A stretch of DNA of 6,636 bases from assembly GCA_002792395.1 (NCBI GenBank), contig PFOG01000079.1, forward strand, positions 1 through 6,636. Direction: 5' to 3'. Source of the stretch: Candidatus Portnoybacteria bacterium CG_4_10_14_0_2_um_filter_44_20 (GTDB lineage: Bacteria; Patescibacteriota; Minisyncoccia; Portnoybacterales; GCA-002795985). The position numbers were made by a program, and so were the translations under genes. Below, one piece after another: positions 1-5,525 of the stretch. Below the pieces are notes generated by a model. That model made no database searches, was not told the DNA's origin, and was given only the letters and a program-made list of their open reading frames with translations. Numbering within the stretch: position 1 is the stretch's first letter; every line of letters starts with the position of its first letter.

Positions 1-690
1 AATAAGGATGTAGAGTTTGGCTTTTTTAAGATTAACTCCTTTTAATTTGGCTTTTCTCAAAACAATCTGCTCGGCGTGCAAGTTTTTGCTTTCAATATTA
101 TCTGATTCGGCCACAATTTTATTATTGAAAGTAATTAGCGCAGATATTCTTCCTATGGTTGCTTTGCTATTGTCGGCAATGAAATAAAGGCGGCGGATAA
201 TAGGGTTTTTTATTTTGAAATACTCTCGACGCGCCTGAATTCTTTTTGTAAGAAAGTCGGCATCATATTGGTGTAAATTATTATTAAGAAAAAATATTTT
301 AATATTTGGAAATTTTTCAGTGATTAAGTGGGCGGTAAATTTTCTATGTTTCATTATGCCCTTTGGATAAATATAATTTTTGGGCTTTATGATCTGTAAA
401 TATTTTTCATAGTCAGATGGTTTTTCAAGAATCAATACAAAATCAACAAATTCAAGGGCGGCGACCATTTCGGCTCGTTGCCTTTCATTCATTACCGGTC
501 TGCTAAACCCAAAACGAATTTTTGCCGTTTTATCTGCCTGAACGACGACAGCGAGTGGTCTCCCAACCTTGCTACATTCTCGTAAATAGCGAACATGCTC
601 AATGTTAAACAAATCAAAAACATCACCAGTAAGTGTGGCGGTAAATGGTTTAATCTTTTTTGTAAGTTTTGAGAGGGTGATAATCTTCAT
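1..690 (-). CDS. RfaE/HldE-like nucleotidyltransferase fused to a CMP/dCMP-deaminase-like domain (3' end cut by window edge)
   Basis: An uninterrupted frame of 230 codons starts at ATG 690 and is still open at base 1. An in-frame TAA one codon upstream of the ATG makes this the earliest start; no SD is seen. Residues about 18-90 match the cytidylyltransferase-like fold: residues 21-36 align with the TGGCFDxxHxGHVRYL signature of heptose adenylyltransferases, followed by RP at 64-65 and an ERxxxxAALExVDFVL-type stretch. The signature is altered: the first His of HxGH is Asn29, Gly is Glu31, and only His32 remains. I see no clear ISTTxxI motif, so activity may be changed or lost. From about residue 166 a second domain begins, with HAE at 205-207 and a following helix as in zinc-dependent cytidine/dCMP deaminases; the expected PCxxC lies beyond the window. 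The substrate is unknown. The gene begins directly after a strong terminator, so its promoter is unclear. Reading frame certain; domain assignment fairly sure. Confidence 0.8.
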   Translation of the reverse strand, partial: MKIITLSKLTKKIKPFTATLTGDVFDLFNIEHVRYLRECSKVGRPLAVVVQADKTAKIRFGFSRPVMNERQRAEMVAALEFVDFVLILEKPSDYEKYLQIIKPKNYIYPKGIMKHRKFTAHLITEKFPNIKIFFLNNNLHQYDADFLTKRIQARREYFKIKNPIIRRLYFIADNSKATIGRISALITFNNKIVAESDNIESKNLHAEQIVLRKAKLKGVNLKKAKLYILI

Positions 691-695
691 AAGTT

Positions 696-733
696 AAAAA
701 GAAAGGGGGAATCCATGGAAGGAATTCCCCCTT
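696..733 (-). terminator. Rho-independent terminator closing the GC-rich cassette
   Basis: On the minus strand a perfect 10-bp stem is formed by AAGGGGGAAT (733-724) and ATTCCCCCTT (712-703) around an 11-nt loop. It is followed at once by a T-rich tract, TCTTTTT (702-696). On the plus strand the hairpin has no T tract, so it acts in the minus direction only. It lies 26 nt after the stop of the NDK/kinase gene and ends 5 nt before the ATG of the next gene, which isolates the cassette transcript from that gene. Confidence 0.88.
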
Positions 734-759
734 GTTGAAGAACGAAGCTAAACATTCAT

Positions 760-1326
760 CTACACGAACAGTTCCGGGCAGTGTCTGGCGATCATCGCGT
801 CCGCGATTCTCGTCAAGTTTTCCATTGAACCGGAGTTGTCAATGATGACGTCAGCGACATCTGCGATTGCGGGGACTCCCCACTCCCTCTTGATCTGATC
901 GCGTGGTAGCATCAGCTTCCGCGCTTCATCCAAAGAGGTGAGGTTTTGGCGAATCATCTGCCGTTGGAGGCGAACGTTTTCATCCATATCCACGTAGACG
1001 ATGGCGACCTTGTCTTGCCCAAGCCGCTCGCGCAGGTGAACACCGAGGCCAGGACTGTACAAGCTCTCCAAACAGCAGAACTCAATGCCTTGGTCGCTGG
1101 TCCACGGGATGAATTCATCGGCGAACGTCCGGAAGACCCACTCCGGCCTTTCCTTCATGTTCTGATTGTTCCACTCGACGAAGTCGCCCTCCACACCCTC
1201 GCGTTCCATCGCTCGCTTCAGGAAGAAGGTGATCTTCAACCTTTTGATGCCGCGCTGATCGAGGTAGCGACCTAGGGTGCTCTTGCCAGACTCACTCATC
1301 CCGCCGATAACGAACACTTTTCTCAT
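760..1326 (-). CDS. Possible independently translated P-loop kinase (internal start within the NDK fusion)
   Basis: The kinase half can be made alone as 188 residues from the internal ATG at 1326. It has GGAGGA at the ideal 7-nt spacing, and the protein then begins MRKVFVIGGMSESGKST, the usual position for a first beta strand and Walker A (Lys15) in a stand-alone kinase. Such a strong SD is not expected by chance inside a gene in this window, where the AT-rich genes have none. It shares frame and stop with the fusion, so it would be an alternative product or, if the sequence holds a one-base error, the true gene. A dephospho-CoA-kinase-like small-molecule kinase is the closest type I recognise; the substrate is not visible. 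Confidence 0.5.
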   Translation of the reverse strand: MRKVFVIGGMSESGKSTLGRYLDQRGIKRLKITFFLKRAMEREGVEGDFVEWNNQNMKERPEWVFRTFADEFIPWTSDQGIEFCCLESLYSPGLGVHLRERLGQDKVAIVYVDMDENVRLQRQMIRQNLTSLDEARKLMLPRDQIKREWGVPAIADVADVIIDNSGSMENLTRIADAMIARHCPELFV

Positions 1327-1737
1327 GCTGTAGTCCTCCAAAAAAAGTTGTATCTCACGCTTAGCCCTCGCTGGAGTGTGCGGGCCGTGGGCGACGTTCT
1401 TGATAATGTTTTCCGCCCACCGAGCGCGGATTCCGGAAGCAGGCACGCGTTTCCCAATAATCTGGCGAACCTTATTGACGGCGTCATATCCATCTACAAC
1501 GAAGATATGGACGGGCGACGACGACATGAAGGCCACCAGCTCAGAGAAATAATCGCGATGCCGCACATCGCTGATGTTCCAGTAGAGCATTTCTACTGTA
1601 GCCGGTTTGAGCGTCTTGCAGGCTTCCCGCTTGATCACGAGTCCGTTCTGGATGAGGATTTGCCGTATCGAATTCACTAATCCTCTCTCGACACCGTCCG
1701 GCTTTACCACCAGCATGGAAACTTCGAACTGGCTCAT
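760..1737 (-). CDS. Nucleoside diphosphate kinase-like domain fused in frame to a P-loop kinase
   Basis: A 325-residue protein. Residues 1-137 resemble nucleoside diphosphate kinase, which moves the gamma-phosphate between NTPs and NDPs through a phospho-histidine. Visible are the N-terminal LVVKPDG with Lys12, a RHRDYFSELVAFMSSSPV block, a shortened GxxIR segment near 102-104 and the active-site stretch NVAHG with His117. The usual GSDS after this His is GPHT, so activity is likely but not certain. Residues 138-325 are a separate P-loop kinase with Walker A GMSESGKST (about 146-154) and a late ADVIIDNSGS segment typical of dephospho-CoA kinase and related nucleotide kinases; the substrate is unknown. 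Start: ATG 1737 has AGGAGGT 8 nt upstream and follows the previous stop by 6 nt. The joint is odd: the second domain has its own SD and ATG at 1326, just after a T7 run, so two separate proteins are a real alternative. Together they suggest nucleotide phosphorylation or salvage. Confidence 0.85.
   Translation of the reverse strand: MSQFEVSMLVVKPDGVERGLVNSIRQILIQNGLVIKREACKTLKPATVEMLYWNISDVRHRDYFSELVAFMSSSPVHIFVVDGYDAVNKVRQIIGKRVPASGIRARWAENIIKNVAHGPHTPARAKREIQLFLEDYSMRKVFVIGGMSESGKSTLGRYLDQRGIKRLKITFFLKRAMEREGVEGDFVEWNNQNMKERPEWVFRTFADEFIPWTSDQGIEFCCLESLYSPGLGVHLRERLGQDKVAIVYVDMDENVRLQRQMIRQNLTSLDEARKLMLPRDQIKREWGVPAIADVADVIIDNSGSMENLTRIADAMIARHCPELFV
1334..1339 (-). promoter_or_regulatory. 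Internal ribosome binding site before the kinase domain
   Basis: GGAGGA lies 7 nt upstream of the in-frame internal ATG at 1326. In the fusion it encodes Leu-Glu-Asp at the domain border. Its strength and spacing match those of the other GC-block starts and support internal initiation or a once-separate kinase gene. Confidence 0.6.
1340..1346 (-). other. T7 homopolymer at the NDK/kinase junction (possible slippage site)
   Basis: The coding strand reads CAA C, seven T, then GGAGGA. With seven T the two domains are one frame. With one T fewer, the NDK frame continues for only a few codons and ends at a TGA (1325-1323) that overlaps the kinase ATG (1326-1324) as ATGA, a common coupled-gene junction. 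The run is a candidate for transcriptional slippage, ribosomal frameshifting or a sequencing indel. Confidence 0.5.
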
Positions 1738-1743
1738 AACTAT

Positions 1744-2088
1744 CTACCTCCTTTCTTTCTTTTTGATGTACTGTGCAGGCCAGTCGATGTCAATTGCCAT
1801 CAGCCAACCGGTTTCGGTAAATGCGAACTCTAGGGTTGGAAGTCGCGAAACAAGACGCAGCTCTTCAAAACCGCCCATTGGGGGCATTGCTCTACAGATG
1901 TTCCGAACCACACCGAAGGAGCAAATGTTGAGGTAGCCCGCTTCTCGGAGACGGCGGCTATCATCAAGATAGCCACGCCTTGTCACTTCCATAAAGCTTA
2001 GCTCACCAACATATGTCGGCAGTTGCCGATCGTTAATAAGCTTCGCCGGAACAGTGCCCTGCTGGATTTCAATGACCTGATTTTCCAT
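1744..2088 (-). CDS. Hypothetical protein, 114 residues, GC-rich cassette
   Basis: I do not recognise this protein. It is soluble in appearance, with no signal peptide or membrane segment. It has a charged middle (RRGYLDDSRRLREAGYL, about 37-53), two cysteines (56 and 65), a hydrophobic FAFTETGWLMAIDIDW stretch near 88-103 and a basic end (KKKERR). It sits between the 129-residue gene and the NDK/kinase gene, shares their higher G+C content, and its TAG stop is 6 nt before the NDK start, so co-transcription is very likely. The start is uncertain: ATG 2088 has no SD (CACCTCC precedes it), unlike its two cassette neighbours. The frame is open back to the TAG of the preceding gene 14 codons upstream, where a CTG at 2100 is the only near-cognate start noticed. 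Composition and position support a real gene. Confidence 0.62.
   Translation of the reverse strand: MENQVIEIQQGTVPAKLINDRQLPTYVGELSFMEVTRRGYLDDSRRLREAGYLNICSFGVVRNICRAMPPMGGFEELRLVSRLPTLEFAFTETGWLMAIDIDWPAQYIKKKERR
1746..1752 (-). promoter_or_regulatory. Strong ribosome binding site of the NDK/kinase gene
   Basis: AGGAGGT lies 8 nt before ATG 1737 and overlaps the TAG stop of the preceding 114-residue gene by one base. It fixes the start of the NDK domain and suits translational coupling. Confidence 0.8.
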
Positions 2089-2127
2089 GGAGGTGTAGAT
2101 CAGCCGTCCCGCGATTGTGCGCTCATT

Positions 2128-2517
2128 CTAAGGACGCGGAGTAAACTCCACCCAAGTCGTTTGCGGGTATTGATTAATAACCGCTAACATCTCGTCCGTC
2201 GAGATGACTTGCTTTACGCCTTGGTCGTCGCGCCATTCCACACTGTCAGAGCTGCTCACAATGAAGAGCGGGGGGACAAGGGTGTACATCGGCTTTTCTG
2301 AAACGATGATCAGAAAAGGATACCCCTCGGCGCAGTACTCCTTGAAGAACTGCCTGACTTTGTTAGCCTCACAGGCCCGACATCTCTTCACTTTTGGATC
2401 ACCAGGGAAATCTAGTGCTTTCAGCAGAGCCCTTTTTTGCAATCGCAACGGCAGGCTCAAGTCAATGCCATACTTGCTTCCCGCGCTTGCAAGGAAGCAT
2501 TCATTCATTACAATCAT
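2128..2517 (-). CDS. Hypothetical protein, 129 residues, first gene of the GC-rich cassette
   Basis: No family recognised. The N-terminal half is basic and carries a KRCRACEANK segment with Cys46 and Cys49, plus Cys62 some 13 residues later and Cys7 near the start; a small metal site is possible but unproven. The second half (about 67-128) alternates short hydrophobic strands (FLIIVSE, LVPPLFIVSSS) with acidic turns and looks like a small alpha/beta or beta-rich domain. No signal peptide or membrane helix is seen. The start is well supported: AAGGAGG ends 6 nt before ATG 2517, better placed than for the second Met at codon 4. A promoter lies just upstream, so this is the first gene of the unit that continues through the 114-residue gene and the NDK/kinase. 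The stop TAG is in the same frame as the next gene, 14 codons ahead of its ATG. Confidence 0.7.
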   Translation of the reverse strand: MIVMNECFLASAGSKYGIDLSLPLRLQKRALLKALDFPGDPKVKRCRACEANKVRQFFKEYCAEGYPFLIIVSEKPMYTLVPPLFIVSSSDSVEWRDDQGVKQVISTDEMLAVINQYPQTTWVEFTPRP

Positions 2518-2523
2518 GATTTG

Positions 2524-2530
2524 CCTCCTT
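2524..2530 (-). promoter_or_regulatory. Strong ribosome binding site of the first cassette gene
   Basis: AAGGAGG with a 6-nt spacer before ATG 2517 decides between the two nearby Met codons. A short inverted repeat, TACTttAGTA, lies just upstream of it. Confidence 0.8.
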
Positions 2531-2570
2531 ACTAAAGTAGGTTTTGGTTTATGTCAAAAAACGATACACT

Positions 2571-2599
2571 ATCCTAACCCCTTATCCCCAATTTGTCAA
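2571..2599 (-). promoter_or_regulatory. Sigma70-like promoter of the GC-rich cassette
   Basis: A perfect TTGACA -35 (2599-2594), a 17-nt spacer and TAGGAT as -10 (2576-2571, 4 of 6 matches to TATAAT) lie over the last codons and stop of the upstream nucleotidyltransferase gene. Transcription would start near 2564 and give a leader of about 45 nt. A second TTGACA-like element further down has only a poor -10 and would start too close to the SD, so this one is preferred. Confidence 0.6.
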
Positions 2600-3287
2600 C
2601 ATCAATTGTTGCTTTAACCATATTTTCATCCAATCTAAAAATATCACAAATGACAAAATCTAAATCTTTTTTGTAGGCGAAGGAAGGAATAGATGAAAAA
2701 ATATCCCTCTTTAATGCCATTAATCCAAGACTGTAATATTGTCGTCCCCGAAGGTTAATTTTTCTATCTTTACTGTTCGGCAACCGCGTATTTACTGATT
2801 TGATTCTACTCTTGTGTACAATAATTCGTGAATGGGTCGGTGCTAAATCTTTAGAATTTAACACAACATTGGCAATGGTCGGTTTCACCAACTCGGCATC
2901 CTTTAATTTTTTCAGAATACTTTTATTATATAAAATATTACCATCTGAATATATAAAGGGCTTCCTAAGTTTTTGTCTAATTGAATACAACAACCACGGC
3001 ACGCCCAACTTTCTTCCTGATTTGCCTCCGTAAATTGATACAATCTGATTAGCACTTGGGTAGTTTTCTTTTAAGAATATGCGCAATTCACGCTCGTAAT
3101 AACTAGACAGCAAAAAAACTTTTTGAAAATTTAAAGCGAGCGACATATCGATCAAATGACTCAAAAAAGGTTTACCATTTAATTTCAAAAAAATCTTGGA
3201 GGTTTTAATTTCTCTTCTCTTTAGCTCGGCGGTGATACGCCTACCTTGACCGCCAACTGCTATTACAATAGTATCAATGTCTTTCAT
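2574..3287 (-). CDS. Sugar-phosphate nucleotidyltransferase, GT-A fold (RmlA/HddC-like)
   Basis: A 237-residue cytoplasmic enzyme expected to join a sugar 1-phosphate to an NTP, giving an NDP-sugar and pyrophosphate. Residues 7-17 (VIAVGGQGRRI) correspond to the nucleotide-binding LAxGxGTRL signature, with Arg in place of Thr. KIFLKLNGKPFLSHLI (31-46) matches the PKxLxPVxGKPxLEHxI segment. YSDGN (113-117) matches the metal-binding GDN/GDI region, and SLGLMALKRDIF (186-197) the sugar-binding NAGxYxFxxxxF part. The end, IDVDKLGIRG, stops soon after the usual DxxxPEDL position, so the tail is short but total length is normal. Its ATG overlaps the previous stop as ATGA, so translation is probably coupled; no SD is seen. 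Among relatives, heptose-1-phosphate guanylyltransferases look closest, but base and sugar cannot be fixed. The cassette promoter lies inside its last codons. Confidence 0.8.
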   Translation of the reverse strand: MKDIDTIVIAVGGQGRRITAELKRREIKTSKIFLKLNGKPFLSHLIDMSLALNFQKVFLLSSYYERELRIFLKENYPSANQIVSIYGGKSGRKLGVPWLLYSIRQKLRKPFIYSDGNILYNKSILKKLKDAELVKPTIANVVLNSKDLAPTHSRIIVHKSRIKSVNTRLPNSKDRKINLRGRQYYSLGLMALKRDIFSSIPSFAYKKDLDFVICDIFRLDENMVKATIDVDKLGIRG

Positions 3288-3991
3288 TTGTTTGGAAAAT
3301 TAGGCTTCCAACCTAAAAAGTTTTCCAAAGCATGCACTCGTCCCTTCATGTTGGAAACTGCGTGAAAGACTGCAAAATTATTAGGTACTTTCTCAACCTC
3401 AATACACATCCGAATTAGTTGGACAAAATCTTTTTTATATAACAGAACCTTGTCATATAAAGGATCTTCGTTAAATTTGACCTCGTCTTTTTCATTTACA
3501 CCACCGAAACGAATGCAAATTACTTCTAAGCCATGCTTTCTTGAGTAATAACGGCCCAAATGTTCAATATAGATTTTGCTTGCTCCGTATGGAGTGTCTG
3601 GCCAACATTCTGCTTTAGGGCCAAGGTATGTACCAATCGGAACTTTTGAATAATCGTTGACGTGGACCGAACTTGCGACGATGACGCGAAAAATATTATT
3701 CTCCACCGCGGCTCGATAAACATTCTCAGCCATGACTTTGTTTTGCTGAACAATATTTTCGCTAGGAAAGTCTTCTAATGTGTCCCACGCTAAGTGAATA
3801 ATAACATCATTGCCTTTGAGAATATTTCTAAATTTTTCATAATCGTCAGCAATATCCAGAACAATGGTTTCTTCGCTATCAGGTTTCTTATCTATGCACG
3901 CCAAATCAAATACATCTTGCAATTCCTTTTGCAAAATCTTTCCCAATGAACCTCGGCTACCTGTGATGACGATTCGCTTTGGTGACTTCAT
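3284..3991 (-). CDS. Extended SDR, NAD-dependent sugar dehydrogenase/epimerase (uronate dehydrogenase-like)
   Basis: A 235-residue Rossmann-fold enzyme. The nucleotide-binding motif is TGSRGSLG (10-17), followed by DI near 46-47, a VIIHLAW strand at 63-69, catalytic Ser around 107-108 (VASSVH) and Tyr135-xxx-Lys139 (YGASK). The blocks LGPKAECWPDTPYGASK, a later KKDFVQLI (186-193) and a final LGWKP (226-230) resemble uronate dehydrogenase, which oxidises hexuronates to aldaric lactones with NAD+. The length is slightly below that family's roughly 265. In this context (nucleotidyltransferase after it, aminotransferase before it) oxidation or epimerisation of a sugar or sugar nucleotide is equally possible. 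The ATG lies 35 nt inside the end of the aminotransferase gene, with no SD, so coupled translation is likely. The start at MKSPKRIVITGS gives the usual distance to the glycine motif. Confidence 0.85.
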   Translation of the reverse strand: MKSPKRIVITGSRGSLGKILQKELQDVFDLACIDKKPDSEETIVLDIADDYEKFRNILKGNDVIIHLAWDTLEDFPSENIVQQNKVMAENVYRAAVENNIFRVIVASSVHVNDYSKVPIGTYLGPKAECWPDTPYGASKIYIEHLGRYYSRKHGLEVICIRFGGVNEKDEVKFNEDPLYDKVLLYKKDFVQLIRMCIEVEKVPNNFAVFHAVSNMKGRVHALENFLGWKPNFPNK

Positions 3992-5525
3992 ATGCTTTTT
4001 TTACTGCTTTTGCCATAAATTTTATGTCCTCACGATTTAACCCATGATTTACATACACATTGAACATTCTTTTGGTAATGTCTTGCGCTATCGGGCAATC
4101 CTGCTTCACTTTGCTTCGAAGCAGAACAACTTCAGTTAAAGTGAGGGGGTAAAGTTTCTTGATTGGAGCTCCAAAACTTTTTACGAGCTCCAAAAACTTA
4201 TCCCTCTGGTTAGATAGATGCTTTGGCAGTAAAGCAGTTAAGTAAAAATAAGAATGCTTGGTGGTACTGTTGGTATGCTGGAATTGTATATCAGTGTCTC
4301 GGAGTAGATTTCTGAATATTTCGGCGTTCAATCTTCTTTTCTCATTATTCTTATCCAGATTTTTTAATTGCCCAATCGCAAGAGCGGCTTGTATATCTGT
4401 TAATTGATAGTTAAAGCCAATACGATCGTAGTCGTAAGCATCTAAATCGTGCTTCATAATCCCGTTATTCGCTATGGAGGCAATAATTCGCGCATATTTA
4501 TCATTGCTTGTCATTACAACTCCCCCTTCTCCGCAAATAATATGTTTCGTCTGATATAGACTAAAGCAGCTTAAATCGCCAAAAGAACCAACATACTCGT
4601 TCTCATATTTTGCGCCGGCTGCTTGAGCGCAGTCTTCAATTAAGACCAGCCTATGTTTATCAGCTATTTTTCGTATTTCCTTGATTTTGGCTGGTTGTCC
4701 ATACATGTGAACTGCAATTATTGCTTTTGTCCTAGGATTAATTTTTTCCTCAATCTTCGCCGGATCCATGTTAAAATCTTCGGGACCAATGTCCACAAAA
4801 ACAGGCTTCCCGTTTTCCTGCAAGACTACCGAGCAATCAGCTATGTTTGCTAAAGCTGGAACAATAATTTCGTCATCTTTTTGTAATTCAAGAGCGACGA
4901 CCGCACAATGCAATGCGGATGTTCCGGAGTTGACAGCAAATGCATATTTTTTACTATGCAACTCCGCCATAAGTTTTTGAAATTCAATAACTTTCGGTCC
5001 ACCATCGGGTTTTGATAAGAAACCGCTCTTTAATACCGCGACAACATTCTGAATGTCCACTTCACCAACTATTGAATGGTTTATTTTATCTAAAATAGCC
5101 TGTTGAATAATTTTATTCTTTACTTCCTCCGGTTTTAAATTGATCTCCGGTAGATCTTTAAGGTCAACCCATTTAATCTTATATTCACCTTTATATTGCG
5201 TCCCAACCTGAAATTCTGGTCCTTGTCCTGTGCCTATTTGCCCATCAATGATATTGCAAAGATAAAAAAATTCTTGCTGACCTTCTATTTCTGGTTTATC
5301 ACCAAGTCTTTGTAAAAAAAGTTTCTGCGCCTCTATTTTAACTCCCAATTCCTCAAGGCATTCGCGTTTAACGGCTTGTTCGTGAGATTCGCCAGATTCT
5401 ACAGCGCCGCCGGGTATAACCCAATAAGAATTATTGCCTTTAATGCGGTTAATAAGCAGGATTTTACCCTGATTAATAATAATAGCGCGGACTCGCTCTG
5501 TTATTTTTTTTGGAATATTAGCCAT
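3957..5525 (-). CDS. Nudix hydrolase fused to DegT/DnrJ/EryC1-family PLP aminotransferase
   Basis: A 522-residue two-domain protein. Residues 10-125 are a Nudix hydrolase with a perfect Nudix box (Gly40 x5 Glu46 x7 Arg54-Glu55, Glu58-Glu59, Gly61), the Mg2+ site for splitting nucleoside diphosphate-X compounds; SYWVIPGG precedes it. Residues 155-515 are a fold-type I sugar aminotransferase: SGTSALH (200-206) for the PLP phosphate, IEDCAQAAGA (296-305) with Asp298, SLYQTKHIICGEGG (322-335) with Schiff-base Lys327, and GFNYQLTDIQAALA (370-383). Such enzymes convert keto-sugar nucleotides to amino sugars with glutamate. There is no Met at the joint (the next, 187, is within the aminotransferase core), so the fusion looks genuine. 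The first domain might hydrolyse or proofread the nucleotide sugar used by the second (inference). Start ATG 5525 lies 25 nt inside the methyltransferase gene without an SD. Confidence 0.92.
   Translation of the reverse strand: MANIPKKITERVRAIIINQGKILLINRIKGNNSYWVIPGGAVESGESHEQAVKRECLEELGVKIEAQKLFLQRLGDKPEIEGQQEFFYLCNIIDGQIGTGQGPEFQVGTQYKGEYKIKWVDLKDLPEINLKPEEVKNKIIQQAILDKINHSIVGEVDIQNVVAVLKSGFLSKPDGGPKVIEFQKLMAELHSKKYAFAVNSGTSALHCAVVALELQKDDEIIVPALANIADCSVVLQENGKPVFVDIGPEDFNMDPAKIEEKINPRTKAIIAVHMYGQPAKIKEIRKIADKHRLVLIEDCAQAAGAKYENEYVGSFGDLSCFSLYQTKHIICGEGGVVMTSNDKYARIIASIANNGIMKHDLDAYDYDRIGFNYQLTDIQAALAIGQLKNLDKNNEKRRLNAEIFRNLLRDTDIQFQHTNSTTKHSYFYLTALLPKHLSNQRDKFLELVKSFGAPIKKLYPLTLTEVVLLRSKVKQDCPIAQDITKRMFNVYVNHGLNREDIKFMAKAVKKAYEVTKANRHHR

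Noticed and set aside
946..1936. Plus-strand open frames of about 109-110 codons across the GC-rich block
   Set aside because: They lie opposite the NDK/kinase and 114-residue genes, show no recognisable motif and have no SD; the minus-strand frame carries clear NDK and Walker A motifs.
2556..2576. Small hairpin GATA-GTG-TATC followed by six T as a terminator of the sugar operon
   Set aside because: The stem has only 4 bp and is A/T-rich, too weak compared with the 10-bp GC stem at 703-733; it also overlaps the cassette promoter -10 and start region.
690..2600. Transposon or integron ends flanking the GC-rich cassette
   Set aside because: I found no transposase or integrase gene, no terminal inverted repeats and no convincing target duplication or attC-like structure at either border.
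2204..2617. Plus-strand frame of 137 codons
   Set aside because: It is antisense to a minus-strand gene with a promoter and a strong SD, runs across two minus-strand genes, and has no recognisable domain.
3284..3286. TGA read as glycine (SR1/Gracilibacteria code)
   Set aside because: No gene contains an internal in-frame TGA, and the one terminal TGA gives a normal C-terminus in an ATGA overlap, so the standard code fits.
3526..3753. Minus-strand frame of 75 codons in another phase
   Set aside because: It is nested inside the SDR gene, whose catalytic YxxxK and Ser motifs lie in the main frame; it is a shadow.
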